From PFJX01 sp964393825 (GTDB lineage: Bacteria; Pseudomonadota; Gammaproteobacteria; Burkholderiales; Thiobacillaceae), in contig CAYMUY010000002.1 of NCBI GenBank assembly GCA_964393825.1, positions 1 to 64,000 on the forward strand: 64,000 nt of DNA, in the 5' to 3' direction. The notes below the pieces were generated by a model. That model saw only the letters and a list, made by a program, of their open reading frames with translations, was not told where the DNA came from and did not search any database. This document shows positions 55,150-62,915 of this stretch, one piece after another. A program made the translations under genes and the position numbers. How positions within the stretch are numbered: the stretch's first letter is position 1; every line of letters begins with the position of its first letter.

Positions 55150-55455
55150 TTAGAGGGACAGAACCCAGTCGGCCAGCTTCTTGGCGTTGTCGTCGGACAC
55201 TTGCGGGTGCGGGGGCATGGGAACCGGGCCCCAGACGCCCTTGCCGCCCTTCTTGATGACGTTGACCAGATGCTCGTCGGCCTTGGCATCGCCCTTGTAC
55301 TTCTTGGCGACATCCTTGAACGCGGGACCAACAACTTTCTTGTCGAGCTGGTGGCAGCTCATGCAGGCACTTTTCTGGGCCAGCGCCTGGTCGGCGGCGG
55401 CAATACCGGAAGTCAGGGACAGAGCAGCAACAGCGGCGAAAACGATAGCTTTCAT
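55150..55455 (-). CDS. Periplasmic monoheme cytochrome c
   Basis: A 101-residue exported protein with a signal peptide (MKAIVFAAVAALSLTSGIAAA) and one heme site CMSCH at residues 31-35. The likely axial Met is in GPVPMPPH. The sequence VGPAFKDVAKKYKGD is typical of small class I cytochromes of the c-551/c5 type. It carries electrons in the periplasm; its partners are not linked here. The ATG at 55455 has AAGGAG upstream. It ends before a palindromic terminator. Confidence 0.92.
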   Translation of the reverse strand: MKAIVFAAVAALSLTSGIAAADQALAQKSACMSCHQLDKKVVGPAFKDVAKKYKGDAKADEHLVNVIKKGGKGVWGPVPMPPHPQVSDDNAKKLADWVLSL

Positions 55456-55507
55456 GTGGGAATCTCCTTTTTTGCAAAAAAGGCTACTTTCCGTAGCGGC
55501 TCGCATC

Positions 55508-57535
55508 TTACGCATGAGTCCGGGTGCTGAGAATGGGAAAAAGGTCAGGCAAATGAACTATTTCCGGCAGACATTTGTCGCCGCCACAACAATACGCGAC
55601 CGGCCGCCCGGAAGCGGGGCGTCGCAGATTGTTCGGAACCCCTTCCGCGGTGTCCGGCAACGCGAACAGCAACGTCGTCGGTACGGCCACCCGGTCCGCC
55701 GCCGTCTTCCATTCCCGCAACGCCTCGCCCTCGCCGCGCAGGATGACCAGGCCGGGCGGGTCGATCCGGTCACGCAGGGCGATGAGCAGGCTGGGAAACG
55801 GCGCCGGCTGCGCGCCGATGTCCGTCTGGAATGCCCGCAGGGTGTGCTCCGCGGCAGCACGGTAACGCGGTTCGTCGAGCAACAGGCCTAGCCGCCCCAA
55901 GACTTGCGCGGCGATGCCGTTACCGGAGGGCAGGGCGTGGTCATGTGCCGGTTTCGGTCGCTGGATCAGGCGTTCATGGTCGTGGCTGGTGAAGAAGAAA
56001 CCGCCGTGCTCGCCATCCTCGAAATGCTGCAACAGGGAGTCCGCGAGCGCGCACGCCCAGGCCAGCTCCCCTTCACGCCAACCGGCCTGGGTCAATTCCA
56101 GCAGGGCGTCAAGGAGGAAGGCGCTGTCGTCGAGATAGCCGTTATGCCGCGCCTGGCCGGCCTGAAACGAGGCCGCCAGGCGGCCGTCGCGCCACACCAG
56201 GCGATGCAGGGCGTCGGCAGCACGTCGCGCCATGGCCAGCCAGTCGGGACGATCGAAGCGACGCGCGGCGCGCGCCAGGCCCTTGATCGCCAGCGCATTC
56301 CAGGCCGTCAGGCATTTGTCGTCGCGCCCGGGGCGGACGCGTTCGGCGCGCGCGGCCAGCAGTTTCCCGCGAGCGGCGTCGAGCAGGACCGCCGCGGCCT
56401 CAAGGGTCAGGCCGAGCGGTGCCGCCACCTCGGCCAATGGCCGTTCCTCGCCAAGATGCCAGGCGTGATCCTCGAAGTTGGGCGTGCTGTCGAGCCCCCA
56501 ATGCGCCCGGGCCACCTGGAATTCCCCAGTGCTGAGCCGGGCCGCCACCTGTTGCGGTGTCCAGACATAGAAACGGCCTTCCTCATGTTCCGAGTCCGCA
56601 TCCAGCGCCGCGTAGAACAGGCCTTCGGGCGAGGTCATCTCGCGCGCCAGCCAGGTCACGATACCCGCCGCCGCCCGCTCGAACAGGGGATTGCCGGTTG
56701 TCGCCCAGGCATCGGCATAGAGGCCGAGCAAGAGGCCATTGTCGTAGAGCATTTTCTCGAAGTGCGGGATGGCCCAATGCGCGTCCACCGAGTAGCGGAA
56801 GAAGCCGCCGCCCAGTTGATCCATCAACCCGCGTGCGGCCATCCGTTCCAGGGTGAACAACACCTCGCCGCGCGCGGCGGCATCGCCGGACCAGAACAGG
56901 AAATCCAGTTCGGTCGGACGCGGAAATTTCGGCGCACCGGAAAAGCCCCCCTCGACCGGGTCGAAGCCCTGGCGGATGTCGGCCACTGCCCGGCCCGGCA
57001 GGGCCGCGTCGAGACCGCCCTCGTCAGGCGTCGGTTGCCGTGCCAGCGCCGCCAGCAAGGAAACATTCTGCTGTTCGATCTCGTCGCGCTGACGGTCATA
57101 GGCGCGCGCCACCTGTTCCAGCACGCTGGCGAAGGCCGGCAGGTTGTGGCGGGGATGCGGCGGGAAGTAGGTACCACCGAAGAAGGGCGTGCCGTCCGGC
57201 ATCAGGAACATCGTCAGCGGCCAGCCGCCGGCGCGCCCGGTGAGCAACTGCAGCGCATTCTGGTAGATCTGGTCGAGATCCGGCCGCTCTTCCCGGTCCA
57301 CCTTGATGGCCACGTACAGGCGATTCACCAGCGCCGCCACCTCGGCGTTCTCGAATGACTCGCGCGCCATCACGTGACACCAGTGGCAGGTGGAATAACC
57401 GATGGAAAGCAGGATCGGCTTGTCCTCGGCGCGGGCTTGCGCCAGCGCCGTCTCGTTCCATGCCTGCCAGTGCACCGGGTTGTCGGCGTGCTGCAGGAGA
57501 TAGGGACTGGTTTCGAGGGCAAGAAGATTGGACAT
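55508..57535 (-). CDS. Thioredoxin-domain protein of the YyaL/SPATA20 (DUF255) family
   Basis: A 675-residue soluble protein. The N-terminal DUF255 thioredoxin-like domain contains STCHWCHVMARESFEN with a CxxC redox pair, and TMFLMPDGTPFFGGTYFPP. The rest is an (alpha/alpha)6-barrel-like region as in N-acylglucosamine epimerase-type folds (YDNGLLLGLYADAW, KCLTAWNALAIKGLARAA). Function is not established; the family spans bacteria to mammals. The ATG at 57535 gives MSNLLALETSPYLLQHADNPV, the family N-terminus. Length is normal. It follows the cytochrome region on the same strand upstream. Confidence 0.9.
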   Translation of the reverse strand: MSNLLALETSPYLLQHADNPVHWQAWNETALAQARAEDKPILLSIGYSTCHWCHVMARESFENAEVAALVNRLYVAIKVDREERPDLDQIYQNALQLLTGRAGGWPLTMFLMPDGTPFFGGTYFPPHPRHNLPAFASVLEQVARAYDRQRDEIEQQNVSLLAALARQPTPDEGGLDAALPGRAVADIRQGFDPVEGGFSGAPKFPRPTELDFLFWSGDAAARGEVLFTLERMAARGLMDQLGGGFFRYSVDAHWAIPHFEKMLYDNGLLLGLYADAWATTGNPLFERAAAGIVTWLAREMTSPEGLFYAALDADSEHEEGRFYVWTPQQVAARLSTGEFQVARAHWGLDSTPNFEDHAWHLGEERPLAEVAAPLGLTLEAAAVLLDAARGKLLAARAERVRPGRDDKCLTAWNALAIKGLARAARRFDRPDWLAMARRAADALHRLVWRDGRLAASFQAGQARHNGYLDDSAFLLDALLELTQAGWREGELAWACALADSLLQHFEDGEHGGFFFTSHDHERLIQRPKPAHDHALPSGNGIAAQVLGRLGLLLDEPRYRAAAEHTLRAFQTDIGAQPAPFPSLLIALRDRIDPPGLVILRGEGEALREWKTAADRVAVPTTLLFALPDTAEGVPNNLRRPASGRPVAYCCGGDKCLPEIVHLPDLFPILSTRTHA

Positions 57536-57630
57536 GCGCGCATCCCGGGAAGAAACATGAATGCCAGTGTAGGCCAACCCGCCCTTTTGTTGACTGATTC
57601 TCTCGGGAATACCCCTGAACGCGCACCGGC

Positions 57631-59718
57631 TCAGTCGAACCAGTGGCGCCAGGGTTGATCGCGCAGATAACCCGCCATCTCTCCGGCGGAGAGTGGCTGC
57701 CCGAAGAGGAAACCCTGGGCCGCGTCGCAACCGTTCGCGCGCAGAAACGCGAGCTGGCCGGGGCTGTTCACGCCCTCCGCGACGGTGCGGATGCCAAGCC
57801 GTCGGGAGAAGGCGATGAGGGCGGCGACCAGTTCACGGCTTTGCGGATTGGTTTCAATCTCCTCGACGAAGAACAGATCGACCTTGATCGACTGCAGTGG
57901 CAACTGCTGCAACAGGCTGAACGAGCAGAATCCGGCCCCGAAATCGTCGAGGGCGAAGCGCAGCCCGGCCTCCGCCATGGCATGCAGGTTGGCGAGTCCG
58001 GCGTCATTGCCGGTCACCGCGCTCTCCGGGAATTCGAAAGTGACCATCGCCGCCGGCAGGTCATGAGCCCGCAGCAGTTCGAGCACGCCCGTCACATCCG
58101 TCATACCGGCCAGTTGCTGAGCGGACAGATCCAGGGTCAGTTCGGGTCGCGAAATATCCGGGGTATCGGCGAGCGCGGCGAGCGCGCGCGCGGCTTCGCC
58201 GAGCGTGAACCGTCCCAGCATGCCGGTGAGGCCGAGCTTTTCCGCCTGGACCATGAATTGACGGGCATCCAGCAGCCCGCCGTCGGGGAGCCGGAATCGC
58301 AGGAGTGCCTCCATGCGAGTCAGCTGTCCGGAACCCAGTTCGATTTCCGGGAGATAGCGCAGCTGGAACCGATGTTCCGCGAGACCGTGCCGGAGCAGAC
58401 TCTCCAGGGACAGCTTCGCCTGGGCCGCGACCTGATCCTCGCTGCGGTAAAACCGGAAATCGCCTCGCCCCTCGTGCTTGGCGCTGTAGAGGGCGGCATC
58501 GGCGGAAGCCAGCAGGGTATCCGGATCGGCGCCATCATCCGGATAGATCGCCACGCCGATGCTGGCACCGATGGCAATCGTCTTGCCCTCGATCAGATAA
58601 GGCTGCGATACCGCCTCGATGAGCTTGCGACTGACCAGCACGGCGGTGTCCTTAATATCGGGGGATTCCAGGGTGGCGACGAATTCATCGCCCCCCCGCC
58701 GGCTGATGGTATCGGTGTCACGCATGCACGACGCCATGCGGCGCGCGGCCTCGATCAGCACCAGGTCGCCGACGGCATGGCCATAGAGATCGTTCACCGG
58801 CTTGAAGTGATCCAGGTCCAGGAACAGCACGGCCATCTTGCTACCGCGTCGATGCACGCGGGAGAGGGCGCGCTGCATGTGGTCGCCAAACAGGATGCGG
58901 TTGGGCAGGCCGGTGAGCACATCGTAGTGCGCCAATCGCCGGATCCGCTCCTCCTCGCGCTTGCGCTCGGTGATGTCGGAAAACAGACCGATGTAATGGG
59001 TCGCACTCTGGCCGGGTGAATCAACCGCGACGATGGACAGCCACTCGGGATACAGCTCGCCGCTCTTGCGGCGGTTGATGATCTCCCCCGACCAGCGACC
59101 GAGGCCGCGCAGGTGTTCCCACATCTGTCGATAGAACGCGGCGTCATGGCGGCCCGAGGCCAGCACGGCCGGGGTGCGGCCGATCACTTCGTCCTCGCGA
59201 TAACCGGAAATCTCGCAAAAGGCCGGGTTGACCGCAACGATGATGCCACGCGCATCGGTCACCACCATGCCCTCCCCGGCGGCCTCGAAGACAAGCCGGC
59301 CCATGCGCAGGTCGCGCAGGCGGCGCAGGTCGCGCAGGCACTTCTCGATGGCGTCCTGCAGCAGGCGCTCGTCGACAGGCTTGGACACATAGCGGTCGAT
59401 GCCGATATCGATCGCCTGGCGCAGGTGGTCCGCCTCGGAGGAGTAGGACACCACGATGATCTGCGCGTCCGGTTCTTCCTGCTTGATGACCCGGCTCATA
59501 TCGAGGCCATTCATCACCGGCATCATCACGTCGGTGACCACCAGGTCCGGCCGCCAGGCGCGCCACGATTCCAGGCCTGCGGCGCCATCGGCCGCGACCT
59601 TCACCTCCGCGACGGTGCGCGAGAGCATGCGTTGCAACATCACGCTCATGATGGGGTCGTCCTCGACCACCAATACGCGCGCTTTCAGCGCCTCGGACTT
59701 GGGATGTGGATTCGTCAC
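57631..59718 (-). CDS. Response regulator with PAS, GGDEF and EAL domains
   Basis: A 695-residue cyclic-di-GMP signalling protein. REC domain at residues 14-125 (phospho-Asp in VTDVMMPVMNG). PAS at about 140-255 (FEAAGEGMVVTDARGIIVAVN). GGDEF at about 265-430 with intact RRGGDEFVA. EAL at about 440-690. The EAL motif (RMEALLRF), FEFPES, ALDDFGAGF and VAEGVN are present, but the usual NxS is DLS (N to D) and EGVE is EGVN. It therefore probably makes c-di-GMP and may have weak or no phosphodiesterase activity. It may regulate surface polysaccharide production; this is inference. Confidence 0.9.
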   Translation of the reverse strand: MTNPHPKSEALKARVLVVEDDPIMSVMLQRMLSRTVAEVKVAADGAAGLESWRAWRPDLVVTDVMMPVMNGLDMSRVIKQEEPDAQIIVVSYSSEADHLRQAIDIGIDRYVSKPVDERLLQDAIEKCLRDLRRLRDLRMGRLVFEAAGEGMVVTDARGIIVAVNPAFCEISGYREDEVIGRTPAVLASGRHDAAFYRQMWEHLRGLGRWSGEIINRRKSGELYPEWLSIVAVDSPGQSATHYIGLFSDITERKREEERIRRLAHYDVLTGLPNRILFGDHMQRALSRVHRRGSKMAVLFLDLDHFKPVNDLYGHAVGDLVLIEAARRMASCMRDTDTISRRGGDEFVATLESPDIKDTAVLVSRKLIEAVSQPYLIEGKTIAIGASIGVAIYPDDGADPDTLLASADAALYSAKHEGRGDFRFYRSEDQVAAQAKLSLESLLRHGLAEHRFQLRYLPEIELGSGQLTRMEALLRFRLPDGGLLDARQFMVQAEKLGLTGMLGRFTLGEAARALAALADTPDISRPELTLDLSAQQLAGMTDVTGVLELLRAHDLPAAMVTFEFPESAVTGNDAGLANLHAMAEAGLRFALDDFGAGFCSFSLLQQLPLQSIKVDLFFVEEIETNPQSRELVAALIAFSRRLGIRTVAEGVNSPGQLAFLRANGCDAAQGFLFGQPLSAGEMAGYLRDQPWRHWFD

Positions 59719-59918
59719 GTCTCTCTCGACTCCCGGACGTCTCTGGTCAGGTGGAGACCGTCAGGCTGGGGGAACGGTTGACACAGTCGCACAGGGTTCC
59801 CTATCTCGCAACAGGGACAGGGTAAAGACGAGCGCCCAAGCCGGTGCATCGCGCACCCATCCGGTGCGCCAATACCGCGACAGGCTTGCAAGTGACTGAT
59901 TCCAATAAGACATGAAAG

Positions 59919-59934
59919 TGGCATGCGTTTTGCT
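59919..59934 (+). promoter_or_regulatory. Sigma-54 promoter of nirBD-nasA
   Basis: TGGCATG-CGTT-TTGCT is a perfect match to TGGCAYG-N4-TTGCW, with 10 bases between GG (59920-59921) and GC (59932-59933). It places transcription start near 59945, just before the leader hairpins. NtrC with sigma-54 controls nitrate assimilation in many proteobacteria, which fits. Confidence 0.8.
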
Positions 59935-59943
59935 GGACATGAC

Positions 59944-60010
59944 CCAGACACTCGCATCAGCGATTCTGGACAACGGCGTCCTCCCCCTTGGGGCGGACGC
60001 CGTTTTTTTT
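59944..60010 (+). promoter_or_regulatory. nirB leader with hairpin 1 and terminator hairpin (attenuator)
   Basis: Hairpin 1 pairs CCAGA (59944-59948) with TCTGG (59965-59969), with an inner TCGC/GCGA stem. Hairpin 2 pairs ACGGCGTCC (59973-59981) with GGACGCCGT (59995-60003), with an inner CCCC/GGGG extension, followed by eight T. The second ends 10 bases before the ribosome binding site AAAAGGA. Two hairpins, the second a terminator, is the layout of NasR/NasT-controlled leaders. Hexaloop bases do not match the usual ANTAR rule exactly. Confidence 0.65.
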
Positions 60011-60027
60011 GGGAAAAGGACACGAAC

Positions 60028-62529
60028 ATGGCAACGATGAACGACTCCCGCGCGCCGACGCCTGCCGCGGGCGCACGGATGAAACTCGTCCTGGTGGGCA
60101 ACGGCATGGCCGGGATGCGCACCCTCGAGGAACTGCTCAAGGCCGCGCCCGGGCAATACGACATCACGGTATTCGGCGACGAGCCGCACCCCAACTACAA
60201 CCGCATCATGCTGTCGCCGGTCCTGGCCGGCGAGCAGACGGTGGAACAGATCATCCTGAACCCCCGCGACTGGTATGCCGAGAACGGCATCACCCTGCAC
60301 ACCGGCAGGAAGATCGTGAAGATCGACCGCAAGCGCCGCTTCGTCGAGGCCGACGACGGCACCCGCGTCGAATACGACCGCATGCTGCTGGCGACCGGCT
60401 CCAAGCCCTTCATCCTGCCGGTGCCGGGTTCCGACCTGCCGGGCGTGGTCGGCTTCCGTGACATCGCCGATGTCGACGCGATGATCGCCGCCTCCTCCCA
60501 CTACAAGCACGCGGTGGTGATCGGCGGCGGCCTGCTCGGCCTGGAAGCGGCCAACGGCTTGAAGCTGCGCGGCATGGACGTCTCCGTGGTGCATATCGGC
60601 GACTGGCTGCTGGAGCGGCAACTGGACGAACCGGCGGCGCGCCTGTTGCAGAAGAGCCTGGAGGAAAAGGGGCTGAAGTTCCTGCTGAAAAAGCAGACCG
60701 AGGAACTGGTGCGCGGCGAGAGCGGGCGTGTCAGCGCGGTGAAGTTCAAGGATGGCGAAAGCGTCCCCGCCGACCTGGTGGTCATGGCCGTCGGCATCCG
60801 CCCCAATACCACCCTGGCGGAGTCCGCCGGCCTCTATTGCAACCGTGGCCTGGTGGTCAACGACACCATGCAGACCTACGACCCGCGCATCTACGCCGTG
60901 GGCGAGTGCGTCAGCCATCGCGGCATCGCCTATGGGCTTGTGGCGCCCCTGTTCGAGCAGGCCAAGGTCTGCGCCAACCACCTGGCGGAACACGGCGTGG
61001 CGCGCTATCAGGGCTCGATGACTTCGACCAAGCTGAAGGTCACCGGCATCGACCTGTTCTCCGCCGGCGAATTCATGGGCGGCAAGGACCATGAGGAAAT
61101 CGTGTTCCAGGACGTGGGACGCGGTTCCTACAAGAAGCTGGTGCTGAAGGACAACAAGCTGGCCGGCGCCTGCCTGTACGGCGACACCCTGGACGGCACC
61201 TGGTATTTCGAGCTGATGCGTGACGGCACCGACGTCTCCGACTTCCGCGACAAGCTGCTGTTCGGCCGCCATCACATCGGCGACTCAGGCGCCGGCGGCG
61301 GCGCCGGCGACGAATTGTCGCGGGTCATGGCGCTGCCCGACACGACCGAGATCTGCGGCTGCAACGGCGTCTGCAAGGGCGACATCATCAAGGCCGTGCG
61401 CGAGAAGAAACTGTTCACCCTGGACGAGGTGCGCGCCCATACCAAGGCCTCCGGCTCCTGCGGCTCCTGCACCGGTCTGGTGGAGACCATCCTGGCCGCC
61501 ACCGTGGGTGGCGACTACTCCGTGGCGCCCTCGAAGAAGCCGCTATGCGGCTGCACCGACCACACCCACGACGAGATCCGCGCCGCCATCGTCGAAAACC
61601 AGCTGAAATCCCTGCCGGAAGCGATGCGCTTCATGGAATGGAAGACGCCGGATGGCTGCACCAAGTGCCGCCCCGCGCTCAACTACTACCTGCTCTGCGC
61701 CTGGCCGACGGAATACCAGGACGATGCCCAGTCGCGCTACATCAACGAGCGCGCCCACGGCAACATCCAGAAGGACGGCTCCTTCTCGGTGGTACCGCGC
61801 ATGTGGGGCGGCCTCACCAACCCGAAGGAACTGCGCGCCATCGCCGATGTGGCGGAAAAGTTCAATGTGCCCGAGATGAAAGTCACCGGTGGCCAGCGCA
61901 TCGACCTGTTCGGCGTGAAGAAGGAAGACCTGCCGGCGATGTGGAAGGACCTGTCCGACGCGGGCTTCGTCTCCGGCCACGCCTACGGCAAGGCCCTGCG
62001 CACGGTGAAGACCTGCGTCGGCGCCAAGTGGTGCCGCTTCGGCACCCAGGATTCCACCGGCCTGGGCGTCAAGCTGGAACAGCTGACCTGGGGTTCCTGG
62101 ATGCCGCACAAATACAAGCTGGCCGTCTCCGGCTGCCCGCGCAACTGCGCCGAGGCCACCATCAAGGACTTCGGCGTGGTCTGTGTGGATTCCGGCTACG
62201 AGCTGCATGTCGGCGGCAACGGCGGCATCAAGGTGCGCGTCACCGACCTGCTCACCAAGGTGGAGAGCGAGGAGCAGGTGCTGGAGTTTGCCGGCGCCTT
62301 TGCCCAGCTCTACCGCGAGGAAGCCCACTACCTGGAACGCACCGCGCCCTGGCTGGAACGGGTCGGCCTGGCGCACATCAAGGCCAGGTTGGTGGAAGAC
62401 GAAGCCAATCGCAAATTGCTGGCCGAGCGCTTCCTGATTTCCCAGCAGCCCGCGCAGGTGGACCCCTGGAAGGCGCGCGCCGAGGGTGAACAGAAGCATG
62501 AATTCGTGCCGCTGGCGGAATTGGTTTGA
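60028..62529 (+). CDS. nirB: Assimilatory nitrite reductase (NADH), large subunit
   Basis: An 833-residue cytosolic enzyme that reduces nitrite to ammonium. FAD/NAD-binding part: MKLVLVGNGMAGMRTLEEL, VVIGGGLLGLEAANGL. A [2Fe-2S]/BFD-like region has CGCNGVCKGDII and SGSCGSCTGLV. The C-terminal siroheme/[4Fe-4S] domain has TCVGAKWCRFG and SGCPRNCAEA. The ATG at 60028 has AAAAGGA upstream. It begins with a 17-residue extension (MATMNDSRAPTPAAGAR) before the domain. First gene of nirB-nirD-nasA, with sigma-54 promoter and attenuator. Confidence 0.96.
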   Translation: MATMNDSRAPTPAAGARMKLVLVGNGMAGMRTLEELLKAAPGQYDITVFGDEPHPNYNRIMLSPVLAGEQTVEQIILNPRDWYAENGITLHTGRKIVKIDRKRRFVEADDGTRVEYDRMLLATGSKPFILPVPGSDLPGVVGFRDIADVDAMIAASSHYKHAVVIGGGLLGLEAANGLKLRGMDVSVVHIGDWLLERQLDEPAARLLQKSLEEKGLKFLLKKQTEELVRGESGRVSAVKFKDGESVPADLVVMAVGIRPNTTLAESAGLYCNRGLVVNDTMQTYDPRIYAVGECVSHRGIAYGLVAPLFEQAKVCANHLAEHGVARYQGSMTSTKLKVTGIDLFSAGEFMGGKDHEEIVFQDVGRGSYKKLVLKDNKLAGACLYGDTLDGTWYFELMRDGTDVSDFRDKLLFGRHHIGDSGAGGGAGDELSRVMALPDTTEICGCNGVCKGDIIKAVREKKLFTLDEVRAHTKASGSCGSCTGLVETILAATVGGDYSVAPSKKPLCGCTDHTHDEIRAAIVENQLKSLPEAMRFMEWKTPDGCTKCRPALNYYLLCAWPTEYQDDAQSRYINERAHGNIQKDGSFSVVPRMWGGLTNPKELRAIADVAEKFNVPEMKVTGGQRIDLFGVKKEDLPAMWKDLSDAGFVSGHAYGKALRTVKTCVGAKWCRFGTQDSTGLGVKLEQLTWGSWMPHKYKLAVSGCPRNCAEATIKDFGVVCVDSGYELHVGGNGGIKVRVTDLLTKVESEEQVLEFAGAFAQLYREEAHYLERTAPWLERVGLAHIKARLVEDEANRKLLAERFLISQQPAQVDPWKARAEGEQKHEFVPLAELV

Positions 62530-62545
62530 TTACAAGGAAACGAAC

Positions 62546-62887
62546 ATGAATGAAAACTGGCTAGAGATCGGCCACCTCGAAGACATCCCGCGCCAGGGCG
62601 CCCGCGTCGTCAAGACCACGGCCGGCGAGATCGCGGTGTTCCGCACCGTCGACGACGAGGTGTTCGCCCTGCGCGACAAATGTCCGCACAAGGGTGGCCC
62701 GCTGTCGCAGGGCATCGTCCACGGCAAGAAGGTGGCCTGCCCGTTGCATGACTGGAAGATCAACCTCGACACCGGCCTCGCCGTCGCCCCCGATGTCGGC
62801 TGCGCCGCCCGCTATCCGGTGCGGGTGGTGGAGGGTCAGGTCAGCCTGTCACTGATACCGGAGAGTAGCGCCGGCGAGTTGGCGTGA
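62546..62887 (+). CDS. nirD: Nitrite reductase small subunit (Rieske)
   Basis: A 113-residue Rieske-type [2Fe-2S] protein partnering NirB. Cluster ligands are Cys/His in DKCPHKGGPLSQG and CPLHDWKINL. The ATG at 62546 follows AAGGAAA and is 16 bases after nirB. Length and motifs are normal. A REP-like repeat begins right at its stop codon, before nasA. Confidence 0.95.
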   Translation: MNENWLEIGHLEDIPRQGARVVKTTAGEIAVFRTVDDEVFALRDKCPHKGGPLSQGIVHGKKVACPLHDWKINLDTGLAVAPDVGCAARYPVRVVEGQVSLSLIPESSAGELA

Positions 62888-62911
62888 TGCCGGCGAGGAC
62901 GCCGGCGCTAC
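62888..62911. repeat. Short palindromic repeat (REP-like), copy 2
   Basis: GCCGGCGA-GGACGCCGGC-GCTACAT lies between the nirD stop and the nasA start. It nearly equals the copy in the start region of lipB (1401-1424). It is not coding here and occupies most of the intergenic gap. Confidence 0.65.
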
Positions 62912-62915
62912 ATCC

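Noticed and set aside
59944..59970. A confirmed ANTAR-binding RNA in the nirB leader
   Set aside because: The hexaloop of hairpin 1 (CATCAG) lacks A at position 1 and G at position 4. Two hairpins and a terminator are real, but the specific ANTAR motif is not demonstrated.
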